From Candidatus Helarchaeota archaeon (GTDB lineage: Archaea; Asgardarchaeota; Lokiarchaeia; Helarchaeales; HEL-GB-A), in assembly GCA_016840125.1 (NCBI GenBank), contig JAEOSY010000235.1, positions 1 to 25,144 of the forward strand: a stretch of DNA of 25,144 nucleotides, given 5' to 3'. Positions 21,901 to 25,144 of the stretch are shown here, piece after piece. Each line of letters begins with the position of its first letter. Position 1 is the first letter of the stretch. The notes beneath the pieces were generated by a model, which saw only the letters and a program-made list of their open reading frames with translations, ran no database searches and was not told the DNA's origin. Position numbers and translations under genes: made by a program.

Positions 21901-23203
21901 TCAGTACTTGGATTCAGGTTTAATAGATGGTATATCGTACTACTATCGCATCTCCGCGGTGGATGAGGTTCCGAACGAAGGAACTTACTCCGACGAATCA
22001 AGTTGTAATCCTTGTGATACCGTCGCCCCCGATCAAGTAACAGGATTAGGTATCTCCGTGGTTCCTGAAGGGAACGCGGTTTCCCTTTCTTGGGATGCTA
22101 GTACAGCTCCCGATTTCGTTGAATACTGGGTATATCGCAGCACCACCAGTGGCGGACCTTATACGAATATTGTGAATCGTACTACCAACTCCTATACGGA
22201 TTCGGGCCGCACTGATGGCACCACATATTATTATATTGTATTAGCAGTGGATGAAGTCCCAAATGAAGGTGACGCTTCGGATGAAGCCAGCGGTATCCCT
22301 GCGGATTCTGTAGCTCCAAGTAAGGTAACAGGCGTTATTTATAACTCCGTTCCCACTGGTAATGCCATAAATATCACATGGACGGCAAACCCAGCGACTG
22401 ATTTGGATCATTACAATATATATCGAAGTACAGTACCTGGATTCACCCCCCAACTATCGAATCTAGTTGCCAGTCCAAGTACTAATAACTATTTAGATAC
22501 TAACCTGACAGACGGGATCCTATACTATTATCGAATATCGGCATTGGATGAAGTTCCAAATGAAGGGACTTACTCTGATGAAGCTACGGGGGTTCCTCTG
22601 GATACCACCCCGCCCCCTCAGGTTATTGGGGTAAATAAAATAATGCTTCCCACAGGGAATGCTATAAATTTACAGTGGACTGATCTCAGTGGAAGTACAC
22701 CTGATCTTGAGGGATACAGAATTTATCGAAGCACGACGTCTGGATTCACCCCTGGCCCTTCATACTATATAGGAAATACAACAAACAACTATTACAATGA
22801 TACAGGATTAGTAGATGGAGTGGATTATTATTATAAAATTACTGCTTTTGATGAAGTACCGAATGAAGGAACTGCCTCAGTTGAAGCCACGGGGACTCCT
22901 CACGACTCTACTCCACCTGAAAAAGTTGTAGGTGTTACTATAATAGACCTGGGATTGGGTAACAGCCTAAACATTACCTGGACAGCTAGCAATGAAAGCG
23001 ATCTCACCAATTACAAAATTTACCGAACTACCACACCGGGATTCACCCCCAACATGACTAATCTCATCGCCTCTCCAGTCATAAATTATTATCTTGATTC
23101 GGGATTAAGTAATGGGATTACATACTATTACATTATTACGGCTGTAGATGAAGTCCCGAATGAAAGTCCGCCTTCGGATGAGGCGAGTGGCGCTCCAAGT
23201 TGA
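18947..23203 (+). CDS. Surface protein with 14 fibronectin type III repeats
   Basis: The 1418-residue protein begins with a signal-anchor (KKFFLLFMLLGSALLMGFIF, 11-30), a Pro-rich linker (33-40) and then 14 tandem modules of about 98 residues. Each opens with D..PP.KV.GV, carries a L.W strand, Y.(I/V)YRS, a YYY(R/K)(I/V) strand and DEVPNEG before the next module. This is the fibronectin type III sandwich, common in secreted adhesins and spacers. There is no C-terminal helix or anchor, so it would project from an N-terminal anchor. NxS/T sequons recur, allowing N-glycosylation. GTG 18947 directly abuts GGTGA, so the start is not firm. The gene is more G+C-rich than its neighbours. Ligand unknown. 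Confidence 0.88.
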   Translation: MEPINLLAVLKKFFLLFMLLGSALLMGFIFIFFPPFPPPPDTDAPGQVQNLHITAWPWGNTLNLTWDANTESDLDHYNIYRSTTPSFTPGPANLIVALVENHYSDTGLIDGQFYYYRVTAVDANSNEGPPSNEGSERPQDSAAPTKVTGVIVTVVPTGNTLNISWDTNTAPDLVEYGLYRSIVPGFTVDLFNPDVRVSTNHYLDTSLTDDTPYYYRIAAIDEVPNYGTPSDQANGTPQDTLPPGQVSGVTITNPQTGNQLDLSWDASSDPDVVGYNVYRGSFPNFTIHPVYLVGITPSTSHQDTGLIDGNPYYYKVTAYDEVPNEGPPSIEISGVSTNSIPPNKVTGLTISVIPEGNSLYLAWTACPAVDFDHYRIYRSVNSGFIPNSSTLIATPSTNYYQDIGLTDNLPYYYRVSSVDWVPNEGEPSDQANETPHDSEPPAKVVGVSPSILPNGSLSLSWTANTEPDLANYKVYRSNISGFTPGPASLIATPLSNSYVDNPTDPYYYKVSAVDEVPNEGTPSDEFGSPPDTTPPPKVTGVVVTVIPTGNTLNLTWSPSAAPDLINYKVYRSTTIGFIPSGGNLIASPLTSQYLDSGLTDDTTYYYRISAVDEVPNEGTYSDEASGTPSDTQPPGQVLWTFITPIATGNGISLGWNPKLDLDLAGYRLYRSTVFTGPYSFLVDVIGQESYDDTGLIDGITYYYKISAYDEVPNYGINSSVQSATPQDTIPPAKVTGVAITVVPAGNALNLTWTASAATDLANYKIFRSTTSGFTPGGGNLIASPLTSQYLDSGLTDGTTYYYRISAVDEVPNEGTYSDEASGTPQDPLSPAKVVGVSVAVAPAGNALSLSWTANTEPDLTNYKVYRSTTPGFTPGPPNLVGTPGSNSYSDSALTDDVIYYYRITAVDEVPNEGMASDEVNGTPHDSEAPAKVLGVSISVITTGNQLNLTWTASAATDLANYKVYRSTTPVFTPNGTNLIASPATNQYLDSGLIDGISYYYRISAVDEVPNEGTYSDESSCNPCDTVAPDQVTGLGISVVPEGNAVSLSWDASTAPDFVEYWVYRSTTSGGPYTNIVNRTTNSYTDSGRTDGTTYYYIVLAVDEVPNEGDASDEASGIPADSVAPSKVTGVIYNSVPTGNAINITWTANPATDLDHYNIYRSTVPGFTPQLSNLVASPSTNNYLDTNLTDGILYYYRISALDEVPNEGTYSDEATGVPLDTTPPPQVIGVNKIMLPTGNAINLQWTDLSGSTPDLEGYRIYRSTTSGFTPGPSYYIGNTTNNYYNDTGLVDGVDYYYKITAFDEVPNEGTASVEATGTPHDSTPPEKVVGVTIIDLGLGNSLNITWTASNESDLTNYKIYRTTTPGFTPNMTNLIASPVINYYLDSGLSNGITYYYIITAVDEVPNESPPSDEASGAPS
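19067..23200 (+). repeat. Array of 14 fibronectin type III coding repeats
   Basis: Fourteen units of about 295 nt run without spacer to the stop codon. Most end in GTP(Q/S/H) and begin with D(T/S)xxP. Copies 6 and 8 share a 63-nt identical tract (20685-20747 and 21273-21335), exactly two units apart. Copies 5, 7 and 13 vary most in length, with an insertion or deletion near the middle loop. Confidence 0.85.
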
Positions 23204-23223
23204 AGTACGTAAATAATCTTCGA

Positions 23224-24315
23224 TTATAATTCCTTTTCAAATAGTTTATGAAATCCTTTCGGCAAATCTTGGTAGGAAATATCTGGGGATTTCAACTTAG
23301 AGATATCTTGTGAGTTATAGGTATTCCAAAACAGAATGGGTTCTTCTGATACTTCCTTTTCTTTGATAAAATTGAGTAATCCTGCAAAGGTCTTCCCGGT
23401 ATAAGTTGTATCTAAAGTGATATTCTCGTGTTGTTTCATGAGCTCGATTGCCTCAACGGCCTCGGGGGTGATTGTCCCATAACCCCCACCATAAAAATCA
23501 TCCAGAACCGTGGGTTTTTCTTTAATCATGATTTTGGGGATGGACTGATCCGCTTTCCGTAAGAGCTTCAAGGTCTTTAAGGCTAACTTTCGGACGGCAT
23601 TGGCATAAGAAAAGGTGTATTGATAAAAGGAGATGAAATTCTGAACAACTCGAACCCCAACTAGGTTAATATCGAGATTTGCTAATTTGCACCCTAGAAG
23701 CAAGCCCGCCATTGTCCCTAAGGATCCAACGGTCACGAATAAATAGTGTGGCATCTCCATTTCCCCATTTTCGATCTGGGATTTCAATTCAAATGCCGCA
23801 TTCACGAATCCCAGAACCCCAATTGTGGATGATCCCCCCGGAGGTAGGAAATAGGTATTTCTTCTCAAGCGTTTAAAGGTGAAAAATTGAAATAATCCCC
23901 GCAGTTCTCCATAGGGTCCTAACATCTCCGCCCCAAGAGAGTGATAGAGTAGCAATTTTTTCTTTACATCTGCTGTGACAGGTTGATGAAACAAAACAAG
24001 AACTGGATGGAGATTTAGATCTTTTGTAAAGATAGCAGTAGCCAAGCAATGATTGGAACCTGTACCACCGGTTGTCATAATGTTTGCTTTTTGTTTTTCG
24101 ACGGCATCTGCCAGTGCAAATTCTAGTTTCCTCGGTTTATTCCCACCATACAAGTCATTAGTTTGATCATCTCGCTTAATCCATAAGTTGGCATTTAACT
24201 CAGTACTCAATGCTTCCAATTTGTGGACTGCGGTTTTTTTCACCAAGGGAGTATATGGGATTTTATCTACTAAACCTGGAAATTCTTCAAATAGCAAGGG
24301 AGACTGGTGCGTCAT
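23224..24315 (-). CDS. PLP-dependent D-cysteine desulfhydrase / ACC deaminase-family protein
   Basis: The 363-residue enzyme has RDDQTNDLYGGNKPRKLEF (48-66), in which K60 is the lysine expected to bind pyridoxal phosphate (family motif GGNKxRKLE). GGTGSNH then occupies the place where ACC deaminases carry GGxQSN. A Gly-rich TVGSLGTMAGL resembles the phosphate-binding loop. The family degrades D-cysteine to pyruvate, sulfide and ammonia, or deaminates ACC; the missing Gln at the second motif makes ACC deaminase less likely. The ATG start at 24315 lies near AAAGGTAT. It converges on the FNIII gene with only 20 nt between stops, and is divergent from the membrane gene at 24448. It is likely cytosolic and stands alone. 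Confidence 0.85.
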   Translation of the reverse strand: MTHQSPLLFEEFPGLVDKIPYTPLVKKTAVHKLEALSTELNANLWIKRDDQTNDLYGGNKPRKLEFALADAVEKQKANIMTTGGTGSNHCLATAIFTKDLNLHPVLVLFHQPVTADVKKKLLLYHSLGAEMLGPYGELRGLFQFFTFKRLRRNTYFLPPGGSSTIGVLGFVNAAFELKSQIENGEMEMPHYLFVTVGSLGTMAGLLLGCKLANLDINLVGVRVVQNFISFYQYTFSYANAVRKLALKTLKLLRKADQSIPKIMIKEKPTVLDDFYGGGYGTITPEAVEAIELMKQHENITLDTTYTGKTFAGLLNFIKEKEVSEEPILFWNTYNSQDISKLKSPDISYQDLPKGFHKLFEKEL

Positions 24316-24447
24316 TTTTTATACCTTTAGGCATTCATTTTACAATTGTTTTTATTTCATCCTTAATAATAACATGTATCTCAGAACAATATTTTTGTAG
24401 TAACGAAGAGGATATTATTTCCTGACCCTGAAGTAAGGTGAACTCTA

Positions 24448-25144
24448 ATGGGCATGCCCGAAGATGAAAAACCAGACAAGTTAACGAAAAAGGAGAAACA
24501 GGAACGAAAGAAGCTGGAAACTGCAACAGAGCGTATAGAAAAGGAGATCGAAGGAAAACCACATACAAAACTTTGTATTTCAATATTAATGTTCATAGAT
24601 GCATTAATTTTTATTGGGGTTTTATTCCTAACTGCAAATGCGTTCGCAATTGTACTGGTTTATAGCTATACAACCTTCATCACTTTAATTGCCCTTGTTC
24701 CATTCATGATCAATGAGTATGAAACGGTAGGGCGTAAGCCACCCCCCCTGGTTCGTTGGTTTAATTCACTCCTTAAAAAGCTCCTGCCCATGGATCGAGA
24801 AACCCTGGGTATAGGTCCTGCAATACTCATTAGTTTTATCTATCTTGTGACTATTGGAGGGTTCCTCGCAATCGGAGTCTACACTTTTGCTGATTTTCTC
24901 TCAGGAAATCCCGCTATTTACGATTATTTATTCGGGAGTGGTTCGACAATGGACTATGGTTTCTTTTCCTTCTTAGAAAATTCATCATCTGCTTCATTGG
25001 TACCCTCTATTCTCTGGTACTTGATTGTTTTCATTCCAGTAATATTTTGTATCTTGTTCGTAATAGCAGCGCTTTATTACAGGAACAATAACAAGTCCAG
25101 AATCCTTAATGTAGTAATACTTTCTCCTGTCATCGTCCTACTCC
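24448..25144 (+). CDS. Multi-helix membrane protein, cut by the window end
   Basis: The frame is open from ATG 24448 to the last base (232 codons, no stop). AAGGTG ends 7 nt before the ATG. A charged N-terminal stretch of about 50 residues (KKEKQERKKLETATERIEKE) may form a short coiled coil. At least four hydrophobic segments follow, at about 52-72, 75-95, 130-155 and 190-214, with a polar loop containing YDYLFGSGSTMDYG. I do not recognise the family and see no enzymatic motif. The C-terminus lies outside the window. Upstream is the divergent PLP enzyme, with no recognisable shared promoter motif. Confidence 0.65.
   Translation, partial: MGMPEDEKPDKLTKKEKQERKKLETATERIEKEIEGKPHTKLCISILMFIDALIFIGVLFLTANAFAIVLVYSYTTFITLIALVPFMINEYETVGRKPPPLVRWFNSLLKKLLPMDRETLGIGPAILISFIYLVTIGGFLAIGVYTFADFLSGNPAIYDYLFGSGSTMDYGFFSFLENSSSASLVPSILWYLIVFIPVIFCILFVIAALYYRNNNKSRILNVVILSPVIVLL

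Noticed and set aside
19067..23200. CRISPR-like or satellite repeat array
   Set aside because: The roughly 295-nt periodicity is fully explained by FNIII coding modules with divergent DNA.

Overview
This window is AT-rich and reads as archaeal. Genes are tightly spaced, and many start about 40-45 nt after an archaeal-type TATA box. Asgard archaea (Lokiarchaeia/Heimdallarchaeia-like) are the best fit, because one stretch holds two MglA-like small GTPases, three roadblock/LC7 proteins and two longin-like proteins, an expansion known from Asgard genomes. That placement is inferred from gene content; there is no rRNA or tRNA here to confirm it. I found no tRNA, rRNA, CRISPR array, insertion sequence or integrase.

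Region 1 (1-5.3 kb) is a GTPase-signalling island. A longin-like protein (192-581) converges on a single-domain roadblock protein (671-1048). A divergent operon follows with a tandem-roadblock protein (1430-2431) and an MglA-like GTPase (2452-3006). A B12-binding radical SAM enzyme (3197-4762) comes next, then a second longin-like paralogue on the minus strand (4831-5214). Region 2 (5.3-7.7 kb) holds a structured non-coding stretch, a stand-alone seven-helix membrane protein and a PP-loop ATP pyrophosphatase.

Region 3 (7.8-16.4 kb) is the most interesting. A second MglA-like GTPase and a roadblock-like protein are followed on the same strand by a 39-residue one-helix pilin-like protein. Then come a minus-strand TadA/GspE-family ATPase and a plus-strand run of a small membrane protein, a duplicated TadC/GspF platform protein, two more small pilin-like proteins and a membrane-anchored HerA/VirB4-superfamily ATPase. 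The core is a Tad/type IV pilus assembly set with an added second ATPase of a type seen in archaeal DNA-transfer machines. The GTPase/roadblock neighbours suggest MglA/MglB-style control of a surface filament; this is inference from synteny.

Region 4 (16.5-18.9 kb) is a three-gene operon of unknown pathway: MaoC-like hydratase, class I methyltransferase and a radical SAM enzyme with a second cysteine cluster. Region 5 (18.9-23.2 kb) is one large gene for an N-terminally anchored surface protein with 14 fibronectin type III repeats. Region 6 holds a PLP-dependent D-cysteine desulfhydrase/ACC deaminase-family protein on the minus strand and a multi-helix membrane protein cut by the window end.

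A shared promoter signature, a G-rich block directly joined to the TATA box (roughly GRGGCTTWWA), precedes at least ten transcription units on both strands. It helps fix several starts and suggests common transcriptional control.
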